Shown here in pieces: positions 45,706 through 53,792 of a stretch of 64,000 nt of DNA. Each line of letters starts with the position of its first letter. Positions within the stretch are counted from its first letter, which is position 1. The DNA is from Endozoicomonas sp. NE40 (GTDB lineage Bacteria > Pseudomonadota > Gammaproteobacteria > Pseudomonadales > Endozoicomonadaceae), in NCBI RefSeq assembly GCF_040549045.1, contig NZ_JBEWTB010000001.1, forward strand, positions 124,001 through 188,000, read 5' to 3'. The notes under the pieces are model-generated. The model had not been told where the DNA came from. It saw nothing but the letters and a program-made list of their open reading frames with translations, and made no database searches. Position numbers and translations under genes: made by a program.

Positions 45706-48135
45706 TTATGCAATCGGGTGAGGATGTGGATTAACAGCAGCCCCTTTCAGCAGGCGCCTTAAGCGTGGATTATTAAATCGACGGAACTGCTCACCGAAAT
45801 GAATAGGCTGCAAATGTCGTCCTACCGCACGGGCTACCTTGAAAGGGGTCAGACTGACATCCGGAGCCGTTACATCAACCACGGCAATCTCAACGCCGGT
45901 ATCAGCCAGGCGTTCTTTCAGATCCGAAACGTTATTAATCACCGGGTAGGTCCAGTCTTCCGGATCGATGGCTTTATCAGCGTCCTGACGCATAAAATCA
46001 AAGCAGGACTGCTTGTCTTTTGCGAAGTAATAGGCAGCATGATCTTCCAGACTGCGAACGTCGTCAGCCTGCCGGGGAAACGACTGCCCCGTGGACATCA
46101 AATAACACAGATAAGGCATCACATGCCCCTGCTCCAGCAGGGCTTTTCTGGCCGCGACCCGGATATCGCCATGGCAGGACAGAGCAACGGACGCTGCCGG
46201 TGTACTGATGCCGTCGCCCAGTGATAAACAGACGACAGTCGGCACATGCAGGCCCACATCCAGCAGGTACAGTTCCAGCTCAACGCCCCGCTGGTGAAGT
46301 TCGTCAATCAGAAGGCGCATCTTGCCTTCATACAAGCTGTCTATATTAAGTCGCTGGCAGGGCTGCTGTGCGTACCATGTCAGCATCATGGCATCCCGTT
46401 CAATCAGTTCATAACAGGCCCGAAGCGCCGCGTCGTCGTGGTTTTGTCCGGCAGCGAGGCCGTTTGAAGAGACCTGGCTGAACTGTTCTTCGTAACGGCA
46501 CTGGAAATTAAAGTAGGTGACCAGCGCCGGTACCCATACGGGCGTTGTCGTACCAACCCAGTAGCCCCTGGCCCAGTGAACAGACCGTTTTCTTTTCCAG
46601 GGGGCGAAAGGAAAGCCTTCAGAGGCGTATTGCTTTTTGGAGTACAAAACAAGGTCGTCAGGATCAAGGTACTCCCCGGTCAGCTGGCTGATGGCCGCGT
46701 ATTTCAGCTGATCCTTCTGGTACCGGGCGGCAGAATAACGCTCCAGAGCTTCACCAATTGCACTGATATGAGCCGATACCGCGTCCAGCCCCTTACCGGA
46801 ACCCACCTGCCCCATTCCCCGGGGATCAAAGGTTCCCTGAGTAAAGGTCGACACGCTGGCTGATGCGGTCACAGGAAAATCCGGCAGGGTGTGAAGGTGG
46901 TCGTTTAATTGCCGGATGATGCCGGTAACAGGATCAAGCCAGCCATCAAACAGCTGCTTCAGTTCTTTGACCGTATTAATGCTGTTTAATGGATTGGCGG
47001 CAGGTTGGGGGCGGTGGCCGGATGGCTTCTGGTCGTGAAAATGATGGGGCTGATACGGTGTGCCGCCACAGACATCGCACCAGGGAACGGGGATAATCCG
47101 GTGTTTGCGCGATTCGCCTGTTACCAGATTATGCACATTGACCCGGCTATGAATGTCTGATGTCGTGTAGTTTAACAACAGCTTCAGGGCTTCCATGGCA
47201 AGACCATGACCATGCATGGGTGCCATGCCTCCCAACAGGCTGCGTGAGCGGCTGTTTTCCCGGCTGTCGAGGGTGCTTTGTTCCAGCACATGACTGAGCT
47301 GGGGGTTGTCTGAAGCTCCGAGCCTGCGCAGGCGCATACAGTTCCAGCAACCGGGCTGACCGGCTTTCACCACCGGACCAATCCAGGACTCAAGGCCATC
47401 AATGGTGCCAAACAAGGTCGGCACCGGTTGCTGTTGCAGAGACAGCGACACCTGTTGTGAATGATACAGGGCTTCAGGCCCGAGGGTGACAATGGCCAGG
47501 TCAAATGCGTAATCGGTGGTGTAATTGATGACCACATGACCTTTCTCGTCGGTCGCAAAAGGCTCGGACGTAAGGTTGCACCAGGGGGCAAGCGCGCCAA
47601 TGCGTTCAGCAACCACTGTCGTCCGTGGGCTGTCGATATCTTCGGGAAGAAAGGCGCTGTGATTGATCTGGTCGTCAAGGCTCAGGGATGAACCATCGAC
47701 CAGATGAATATGCCCTACCCCGGTTCTGGCCAGCTCGTCCACCAGATGAACGGACCAGGGTTCCAGACCGATCACCAGCACATGGGCTGAGGCTAATGAG
47801 GACAGCTCTTTTTTGTCCGCCGTGTTCCATGCCTGCAGAAAGCGCTGCTGGGAAGGCCAGGGTGGCTGAGAGACGGTTAATTCATCCTGTTTAACGACGA
47901 TGCCCTGGTTCATCAATGTGCCGATCAGGCTGGCGATACTTTCTTTGTCGTAGTCTTTTAGGGCCTGACAGAGTGATTCAAGGGAGTGCTCGCCATTCAG
48001 TAACGGAATCACGTTAGAGACAAAAGCTTCGACATCCCTGCCATGCAGTTGAAAGGTGCCTAAATCGGATTGCAGCAATAAACCCTGTTCGTTTTTTGAA
48101 ATGGAAGCGGCCGGACTTAATTTTAATGTACTCAC
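45706..48135 (-). CDS. Azoline-forming cyclodehydratase: E1/ThiF-like plus YcaO fusion
   Basis: An 809-residue fused RiPP cyclodehydratase. Residues 1-370 form the leader-binding and E1/ThiF-like part (AHVLVIGLEPWSVHLVDELA), with CxxC pairs GCWNC and CDVCGG likely to bind zinc. From ~400 comes the YcaO ATPase: GSGKGLDAVSAHISAIGEAL then ERYSA, and AALRACYELIERDAM. The extreme C-terminus, NPHPHPIA, is the PxPxP motif needed in azole-forming YcaO enzymes. It converts Cys (or Ser/Thr) of a peptide to azolines with ATP. Start is GTG with an AAAGGAA site, 92 bp after the Cys-rich gene. Confidence 0.93.
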   Translation of the reverse strand: MSTLKLSPAASISKNEQGLLLQSDLGTFQLHGRDVEAFVSNVIPLLNGEHSLESLCQALKDYDKESIASLIGTLMNQGIVVKQDELTVSQPPWPSQQRFLQAWNTADKKELSSLASAHVLVIGLEPWSVHLVDELARTGVGHIHLVDGSSLSLDDQINHSAFLPEDIDSPRTTVVAERIGALAPWCNLTSEPFATDEKGHVVINYTTDYAFDLAIVTLGPEALYHSQQVSLSLQQQPVPTLFGTIDGLESWIGPVVKAGQPGCWNCMRLRRLGASDNPQLSHVLEQSTLDSRENSRSRSLLGGMAPMHGHGLAMEALKLLLNYTTSDIHSRVNVHNLVTGESRKHRIIPVPWCDVCGGTPYQPHHFHDQKPSGHRPQPAANPLNSINTVKELKQLFDGWLDPVTGIIRQLNDHLHTLPDFPVTASASVSTFTQGTFDPRGMGQVGSGKGLDAVSAHISAIGEALERYSAARYQKDQLKYAAISQLTGEYLDPDDLVLYSKKQYASEGFPFAPWKRKRSVHWARGYWVGTTTPVWVPALVTYFNFQCRYEEQFSQVSSNGLAAGQNHDDAALRACYELIERDAMMLTWYAQQPCQRLNIDSLYEGKMRLLIDELHQRGVELELYLLDVGLHVPTVVCLSLGDGISTPAASVALSCHGDIRVAARKALLEQGHVMPYLCYLMSTGQSFPRQADDVRSLEDHAAYYFAKDKQSCFDFMRQDADKAIDPEDWTYPVINNVSDLKERLADTGVEIAVVDVTAPDVSLTPFKVARAVGRHLQPIHFGEQFRRFNNPRLRRLLKGAAVNPHPHPIA

Positions 48136-48160
48136 ATCCAGTTCCTTTGCATGTATGGGT

Positions 48161-48200
48161 GGCTTTTAGCGAAGCCAAACAACAGATTCAGCTAAAAGCC
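48161..48200 (-). promoter_or_regulatory. Inverted repeat between precursor and cyclodehydratase genes
   Basis: GGCTTTTAGC (48161-48170) and GCTAAAAGCC (48191-48200) form a perfect 10-bp stem with a 20-nt loop in the 92-bp gap. A partial terminator or RNA-processing hairpin at this position would leave the precursor much more abundant than the enzymes, as in other RiPP operons. No T-run follows. Confidence 0.5.
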
Positions 48201-48227
48201 GGTGTTTATCAACCAATTTTCATGCTG

Positions 48228-48830
48228 TTAACTGCAACTGCTGAGCAGACAGTAATACACCGGTGGTGGTGTGGCAGAAGGCGAGCAGGTGACACAGCAA
48301 TACGACGATGGTTGTGCAGGCTGGCAGGTCACACAGGTGAGGACCGGTTGGTTGCCTTGCTGGCCAGCCTGACAGGGTGTGCAGGGGCTGCAGGTCAATG
48401 GTCCGGCATTGCATAAATAAACCGGTCCCGGAGCTGGCTGGCATTGCAGGCACTGCACGATACAGGGGCTACACTGCACACAATAGCTGACCGGGTTGGG
48501 GTTACACTGCACACAGTAACTGACCGGATTCGGGTTGCACTGGACACAGAAACTGATCACACAGGGTGAACACTGTGGCGCAGCGCAGAAATTCACAATG
48601 CAAGGGGTACACTGCAGCGATGAACATTGCACGCACTGATAGCTGCACTGCTGACATTGATAGTTGCACTGAACACACTGATAGCTGTATTGCTGGCACA
48701 GATAGTTGCACTGCTGGCAGGTGTCGCACTTTCTAACACCCCTGGCTTCAAGAGCCTGCACCTGCTGTTCGAGCTGCTCGACTTTAGACGTCAGCTGGCT
48801 CACCTGGACTTCAAGTTTTTTTTCACTCAT
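48228..48830 (-). CDS. Cysteine-rich candidate RiPP (azoline peptide) precursor
   Basis: A 200-residue protein. Residues 1-34 are a hydrophilic heptad-like helix (QLTSKVEQLEQQVQALEARG) that could serve as leader. From residue 35 the sequence is built of CxxC, YxCVQC and PxPVSYCVQC units, with 35 cysteines in ~166 residues and many Tyr, Gln, Asn and Pro. It ends LLSSCS. The start at 48830 has an AAGGA site; the in-frame ATG 60 bp upstream is not preferred. Location directly upstream of the YcaO fusion makes it the likely substrate. Alternatively it is a metal-binding or structural cysteine protein. Confidence 0.8.
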   Translation of the reverse strand: MSEKKLEVQVSQLTSKVEQLEQQVQALEARGVRKCDTCQQCNYLCQQYSYQCVQCNYQCQQCSYQCVQCSSLQCTPCIVNFCAAPQCSPCVISFCVQCNPNPVSYCVQCNPNPVSYCVQCSPCIVQCLQCQPAPGPVYLCNAGPLTCSPCTPCQAGQQGNQPVLTCVTCQPAQPSSYCCVTCSPSATPPPVYYCLLSSCS

Positions 48831-48914
48831 TGTTTCTATCCTTGAACGGTAAGATGTCTGACCAGACAAAGGTCTACAACCAAATTCCACGACACAGTGC
48901 GATGGTCAGGTGAC

Positions 48915-48971
48915 TGTGCGCGTAAGCGCACAAGTTCCCTGCTGAATAAATCAGAAAAATTCTGGTTTATT
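48915..48971 (-). terminator. Hairpins between the barrel-protein gene and the precursor
   Basis: TGTGCGC/GCGCACA (48915-48932, 7 bp, 4-nt loop) and AATAAATCAGAA/TTCTGGTTTATT (48945-48971, one mismatch, 3-nt loop) follow the stop of the gene at 49016. The second has A and T rich arms like an intrinsic terminator. They may insulate the precursor from upstream transcription, implying its own promoter at 48840-48915. Confidence 0.5.
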
Positions 48972-49015
48972 GGCGCAGAGAGTATTCACCATGCAAATGC
49001 ACAGGAATCCGGCTT

Positions 49016-50083
49016 TCAGACAATGCGCCTTAATGTATTGGCAACAATGTGTGGAAACTGAATCAGGCTGCCGTCAGGCTGGGGAAACTGCAGCGTAATA
49101 TTCTGGAGATATTGCATCTGCACTTCACCGGTCTCCAGAAACTCCAGCCACATCGTGTTGGAGAAACGTTCGACATTGATGACCCGGGTTTCAAAAGGGA
49201 TGTTCGCCACCGATCCGTTGTGATGGCTGTCGACTTTAATCACCGTGGTTTGCACTACAGGCTCCGGTGTTAAAGCCAGAGTCGCGTTGAGAACTGCATT
49301 GGGATTGACGTTGGGGTTATTGACGACATCCGGCCCGTAGGGAATATAGAAGTCTGCGGGCAATGCTTTGCCGTCTTTGCTGGGCAGGGTTGATACGGCT
49401 TCGATATTGGGACGACCGGGAATGATCTCAAAACCGCCGGTTGCCAGAATGCTGTTGCCATGGGGTACAGACACCTGTTTCACAATGGAACCGGCAGGGT
49501 TCTGTGGCGGAATGGGTTCGGGCGCTGGCGGGCTGGGAATGGGGGAAATCCCCACCGGGCCAACCAGTTGCGGGCCGGTTTTTAAATGCAGCCAGGAACC
49601 GTTTTCGGCATGAACCAGCTGATCTTTCTCTGGCCCTTGTGAAAAGAAAACCCGTTGCTCATAAAACAGTGTGTAAGAGTTCTGCTGAAATTTACCACCA
49701 CGGTTAGGTACTTTATCGGCAATGGCACTGAAGGTGATCTCTTCATAATAAGGAAAGTTTTTTAGAATAAAGCCGTTCTTTGCCGTCGCTTCCGGCAGGG
49801 GCATCACGTTGTAGCCGTTTTGCGGTGTGCTGACCCAGGTGCCGATCAGTTGCGCCAGTGGGCCGAGGTTGTATAAAACGTCCTGATTGTCTCTGCCTTT
49901 GCCCTGGCGTAACAGGGGCGGGAGAACGTTGTTCCAGTAGGTGTTGGATTCTGTACTGGCGTAGCCGGGTTGGGAATGTGTAGCGGAAGAGGCGCCGGAA
50001 GAAGTGCCGGAATAAGGACATCGCTGTTGACTGTCCTGCTGACTGCTGCTTTTCGTGTTATCGCCGGAGGTTTTCTTGCTCAT
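49016..50083 (-). CDS. Nitrobindin-like beta-barrel protein of the peptide-modification cluster
   Basis: A 355-residue protein. After a disordered Ser/Gln N-terminus (1-45), residues ~70-165 contain LGPLAQLIGTWVSTPQNGYN, FPYYEEITFSAIAD, LFYEQRVFFSQG and VHAENGSWLHLKTGP, in the order of the lipocalin-like heme-binding nitrobindin family. A Pro-rich linker (~185-210) follows. The C-terminal part closes with VERFSNTMWLEFLETGEVQM. It could bind heme or a hydrophobic product. No signal peptide. It is upstream of, and in line with, the Cys-rich gene. Confidence 0.65.
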   Translation of the reverse strand: MSKKTSGDNTKSSSQQDSQQRCPYSGTSSGASSATHSQPGYASTESNTYWNNVLPPLLRQGKGRDNQDVLYNLGPLAQLIGTWVSTPQNGYNVMPLPEATAKNGFILKNFPYYEEITFSAIADKVPNRGGKFQQNSYTLFYEQRVFFSQGPEKDQLVHAENGSWLHLKTGPQLVGPVGISPIPSPPAPEPIPPQNPAGSIVKQVSVPHGNSILATGGFEIIPGRPNIEAVSTLPSKDGKALPADFYIPYGPDVVNNPNVNPNAVLNATLALTPEPVVQTTVIKVDSHHNGSVANIPFETRVINVERFSNTMWLEFLETGEVQMQYLQNITLQFPQPDGSLIQFPHIVANTLRRIV

Positions 50084-50350
50084 AGATCGTCCTAATCTTT
50101 TGATTCAATGAAATAACTGCCTGCGTTACGGTTTTCAATTATTGTCTGAGGACTATGACATCCCTGTTAATGCCAGATGGCTTATGCCAGAAAAAAGGAT
50201 TTCATTGGGTTGGGTATGGGTTATCTGCCAGCGTGGAAAAATATTTACCGAAAATCGGTTTAAAATAGTAACTACGTCACACTAATCAGAATTTATTAAG
50301 TATCGTTAATAAACGCCTAAAGACGTATATTAAAATTAGTATCGATGATG

Positions 50351-50533
50351 TTATTCCCAATAATATACAACCGTTCGAATATCCATTCTCTTCCGAGTTC
50401 CTACTTGCACTTCCTGTGCTGAAAGCGCTATGTTGATTACGCTTTGAGGACCCATTTTTGAGGCAAATGATGTCGCATCTTTGTTTACCTTTTTCATATC
50501 ATTTCCATAAAAAACTTTAGACTTCGCTTCCAT
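50351..50533 (-). CDS. Small unknown protein
   Basis: A 60-residue protein beginning MEAKSKVFYGNDMKKVNKDA and ending RMDIRTVVYYWE. The ATG at 50533 follows an excellent ribosome site (GAGGGAG). A longer frame starts at a GTG at 50581 that overlaps the stop of the lipoprotein gene, giving 76 residues, but that start has no good ribosome site. No cysteines, no membrane segment, function unknown. It might be a second precursor or an accessory protein. Confidence 0.55.
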   Translation of the reverse strand: MEAKSKVFYGNDMKKVNKDATSFASKMGPQSVINIALSAQEVQVGTRKRMDIRTVVYYWE

Positions 50534-50577
50534 TGCTATCTCCCTCATAACAGTTAACGGTTCATTTAGTCTTCTTT

Positions 50578-53500
50578 TCACTCATTCACTTCATTCATAG
50601 GCCAGTTAGCCCATGCCGTATTATTCCACTCATGAATCTCCTTTAAGGTATTGTCCGGATCAATAACGCAGTAGATTTTATAGGCCGTCTCTGAATCGTC
50701 CGGCGACCAGGTTAATCGTGCGGTTTTTGTTGTCTGCTTGCCTGCCAGCTGAACAGTTACATCTTTGTCGATCTGTTTGCCACCGGTGGCGGGATCGCCA
50801 TCGTAGCAACGGACAGCCACCTTGATACTGTTATCCAGCAGACTGTAGTTGTGTATCTGAGCCTCAATGGCGACTGGTTTACCCGACTCATCCAGATCAA
50901 AACCAATTTCCCGTGAATACTGACGATAAGGGTCGGTCAGGTCTTTTGATCGCATGGGCAGGGCAAAAGCCGGGTCAGGCAGTTCACCATAGGTTTTATA
51001 CCAGCCGCGCTTTTCACGGGTGTCGGGTATATCCACCTTATAGTCAACAACGAGATAGCCCAGTTGTGACCAGTAAACCCAGGGGGTTACAGAGAATGAA
51101 TAGTCCCTGTCCGGAAAAGACGACAGGTATATGTGAATACTGGTGGAGTCCTGATAACTCAAATCTAATGTCGAAAGCTGTTTTTCGGTATATTTCGACT
51201 GTGTCTCGATATCCAGTCCGAAGCTGATGAATTTGGTAAAGCTTCCGTTAAAACCCTGCTTTCTGGTGATTTCCTGAGACTGCTCAACCGATGTCGTTTT
51301 GGTTTTAACCTCTTCCCAGGAAACGTATTCGTCTGCTTTCCCGGCAGGCCCGAGGGTAAACTCGTTCTGATTAAGCAGAACATAGCTTTGATTAATGCCT
51401 TCGTTGTCTTTTGTGATGACATCAACAGGATTTTTGGACGAGTAGGAAAGCAGGTTGGCCGTTTCATGGTTGGGCTTGTAATAAGACCCGGGCTGGTTGC
51501 CGGGGATATAGCGGATCACACCGGAATTATCGGGCCTGTCCGGAAAAACAACCATTATCGTTCCTTCCGGTTTATCCGGAACGCTATCAGGACCTGTATA
51601 GGTTGGGTATTCCCACACGGTGTAGCCAAGTTCCAGCAGGACGACATAATCATCCATTTCGGCGTAGGCGTTTGAACCAAACTCTAACGACTGAATAGAG
51701 CCAAATTTTTTAGTGAAGTTATTGCCATAGGTTTTTTCGATACTGGATTTCAGCATCGCCAGTTTCTTTTTCCCCAAGGATAGCGATGTCTTATCTGAAT
51801 AGGACCAGTCTCTGGAGATATCAAGCTGCATGTTGGTGCTTGTACTCAGCTTATTCTGATAAAGAACATAGCTGTCACGGTTGTTATTAACATTCAGGGT
51901 GTCTGTTACCTTACCTTCGTCGTTCATCCACCAGTCTTCATGCTTTGGTGGCTCATTAATCAGGGCAAGAATCTGTCGGGTCGCATTCCGCCTGAATTTT
52001 TTTGGAGGGCCAACCCGGACACTGTTACCGGAAAAGTCGCCAAGCGCTACCGACAGATGGCCTCCGATCCATTTATTCGGGCCGGAGGAGTAGCCAAGAA
52101 TCTGTTGTTTATTCGTACGGGCTTTGGTTTCAGTGATTTTTTTGAGATCCGTGGCAACTGAAAAAACACCCAGTGATGCACAAGTGACACAAGTCTGATC
52201 GGATGGTCTCCAGGCTGCAACGATCTCACTGGTCAGGTCGCCATTCAGATCGCCTACCTGTACATCAAGCAAGCTCCAGAATGAGCCGTCTGGCCAGTTT
52301 GTCCTTTCAGAAGCAATAAAGTCTTTGGACTGATAACCACCATTGGCAAGCAACTGTGATGCAGACAAATCGTAGCTGTAGATATTAAACGCCAGTTTTG
52401 ATTCACCGTTTGCCAGAGTACCCGCTGTACCAACCACCACCTCGTTAACAAGGTCCAGGTTAAAGTCACTCACAGCAACACTGGTATAGGTATAATCCCA
52501 TTCTTCCTTGGCCTGAAGGCTTCCAAGTTGACTGTGACTCAGTAAATCCGGCGTGATGGAATAAACCGTCAATTCCGGAGTCACCGTCGGTATTGACGAC
52601 TGGTTGCGGATATTATGACTATCCGAGGCCCTGCTCCATGCAACAATCACTTCATCAGCCTGATTGCCATTCAAATCGCCACTGGCCAGATCGATCTGGC
52701 CAGCGACATAGGGTTTATCTGACTGATAGGCCGGGCGACCAATGGCAAGATTGCCAACCTTGTCGACGCGGGTCTTTTCTTCCAGTACGCCATTTTCACC
52801 GACGTGAAATATTTGCAGAACCAGTGGCGTCGTTTTAGAAGAAGAGCCAGCGTCTTTGCTCCATGCAACAGCCAGCTGCACGCCGTCTCCACTGTAATTC
52901 CCTGCTGTGGATGCCACCTGGGGGTAGAAGTTGTTATTTTTGAAGGCATCGCCTTGATAGATGGTTCCCAGCCGGGGCTTATTATCTTCGAAGTCGATAT
53001 ACTGAATGTTTAAATGGGTATCCACCCAGACCAGCATCACTTCATCTTTTTCATCATCGTCGTAATCCGCGATCGCCATGCTGATGGCCATTCGTGGTTC
53101 AGTGTCGTTTTCTTTTACATTGGAAAGGCTTTTAAGAATTTCGGATGTTTCACCCACGCCCGCATGGATAATAACCTTGCCTTCTTTGGCGTTATAGCTG
53201 GCGATAACAAGATCGGAGCGCCCATCGCCGTTAATATCTCCGGCGACAACGTCCAGATTAAAGGAAAATGCGGACTGATTATAAAATGTATTCAGCTGAA
53301 AGCTGGCTGGCAGCGCCTGTGCTTTCTGATCCAGCGAAATAAACGCTTCCGATTCGCTGTTATCTGTTTTGGCACTGTAGGTGGCAGCCGCAAGCTGTAA
53401 AGACTGTGGAAATTCTCTGGCAGTATCAATCGGTGTTTTTCCGCCTGCAGCCGGGGCTGTCCAGACCATTGCAATGTCGTTGGACTGGACAAGCTGATAG

Positions 53501-53664
53501 TTACCTTCAAATGGATTTGTAGCCGGTGTCACCGCTGTTCCATACGCCTGCGTGTAAGAAGCGGGTTGTTGAGATCTGGACAGTGAGGCCGGGGATTTTG
53601 ATGAATCAGAAAAGCAACCTGATAGCAGTAACGGAACGAGCACTATTGAAATCACATTCTTCAT
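50578..53664 (-). CDS. Large FG-GAP/beta-propeller lipoprotein with CARDB-like C-terminus
   Basis: A 1028-residue protein. The signal MKNVISIVLVPLLLSGCFSD has a lipobox (LLSGC), so it is probably membrane-anchored outside the cytoplasm. Residues ~125-560 carry about seven FG-GAP-type blades (GDINGDGRSDLVIASYN, GDLNGNQADEVIVAWSR, GDLNGDLTSEIVAAW). Residues ~750-900 are long amphipathic beta strands (SQEITRKQGFNGSFTKFISF) like those of beta-pore proteins. The last ~110 residues resemble a CARDB fold (KEIHEWNNTAWANWP). It may be a surface adhesin or toxin; the pore idea is inference. Confidence 0.72.
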   Translation of the reverse strand: MKNVISIVLVPLLLSGCFSDSSKSPASLSRSQQPASYTQAYGTAVTPATNPFEGNYQLVQSNDIAMVWTAPAAGGKTPIDTAREFPQSLQLAAATYSAKTDNSESEAFISLDQKAQALPASFQLNTFYNQSAFSFNLDVVAGDINGDGRSDLVIASYNAKEGKVIIHAGVGETSEILKSLSNVKENDTEPRMAISMAIADYDDDEKDEVMLVWVDTHLNIQYIDFEDNKPRLGTIYQGDAFKNNNFYPQVASTAGNYSGDGVQLAVAWSKDAGSSSKTTPLVLQIFHVGENGVLEEKTRVDKVGNLAIGRPAYQSDKPYVAGQIDLASGDLNGNQADEVIVAWSRASDSHNIRNQSSIPTVTPELTVYSITPDLLSHSQLGSLQAKEEWDYTYTSVAVSDFNLDLVNEVVVGTAGTLANGESKLAFNIYSYDLSASQLLANGGYQSKDFIASERTNWPDGSFWSLLDVQVGDLNGDLTSEIVAAWRPSDQTCVTCASLGVFSVATDLKKITETKARTNKQQILGYSSGPNKWIGGHLSVALGDFSGNSVRVGPPKKFRRNATRQILALINEPPKHEDWWMNDEGKVTDTLNVNNNRDSYVLYQNKLSTSTNMQLDISRDWSYSDKTSLSLGKKKLAMLKSSIEKTYGNNFTKKFGSIQSLEFGSNAYAEMDDYVVLLELGYTVWEYPTYTGPDSVPDKPEGTIMVVFPDRPDNSGVIRYIPGNQPGSYYKPNHETANLLSYSSKNPVDVITKDNEGINQSYVLLNQNEFTLGPAGKADEYVSWEEVKTKTTSVEQSQEITRKQGFNGSFTKFISFGLDIETQSKYTEKQLSTLDLSYQDSTSIHIYLSSFPDRDYSFSVTPWVYWSQLGYLVVDYKVDIPDTREKRGWYKTYGELPDPAFALPMRSKDLTDPYRQYSREIGFDLDESGKPVAIEAQIHNYSLLDNSIKVAVRCYDGDPATGGKQIDKDVTVQLAGKQTTKTARLTWSPDDSETAYKIYCVIDPDNTLKEIHEWNNTAWANWPMNEVNE

Positions 53665-53704
53665 GATGTTTGCTAAAACCTCTCGTCCTGATTGAGATTG
53701 TGTT

Positions 53705-53736
53705 CCGGTGAACTTCCTTTATCGGAAGCTCACCGG
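53705..53736 (-). terminator. Hairpin after the Ntn hydrolase gene
   Basis: CCGGTGAACTTCC / GGAAGCTCACCGG pair over 12 of 13 positions with a 6-nt loop, in the 128-bp gap after the hydrolase stop and before the lipoprotein start. There is no strong T-run, but the stem is stable enough to end or attenuate transcription. Confidence 0.55.
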
Positions 53737-53792
53737 GATGCATGACACTATTCTTTTGAACATGACAAAAATGAGAACGAATGCAAAATTCT

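Noticed and set aside
48228..48830. Metallothionein as the primary call for the Cys-rich protein
   Set aside because: It is larger and more Tyr/Gln/Pro-rich than bacterial metallothioneins, has a Cys-free helical leader and sits next to a YcaO enzyme. Kept only as an alternative.
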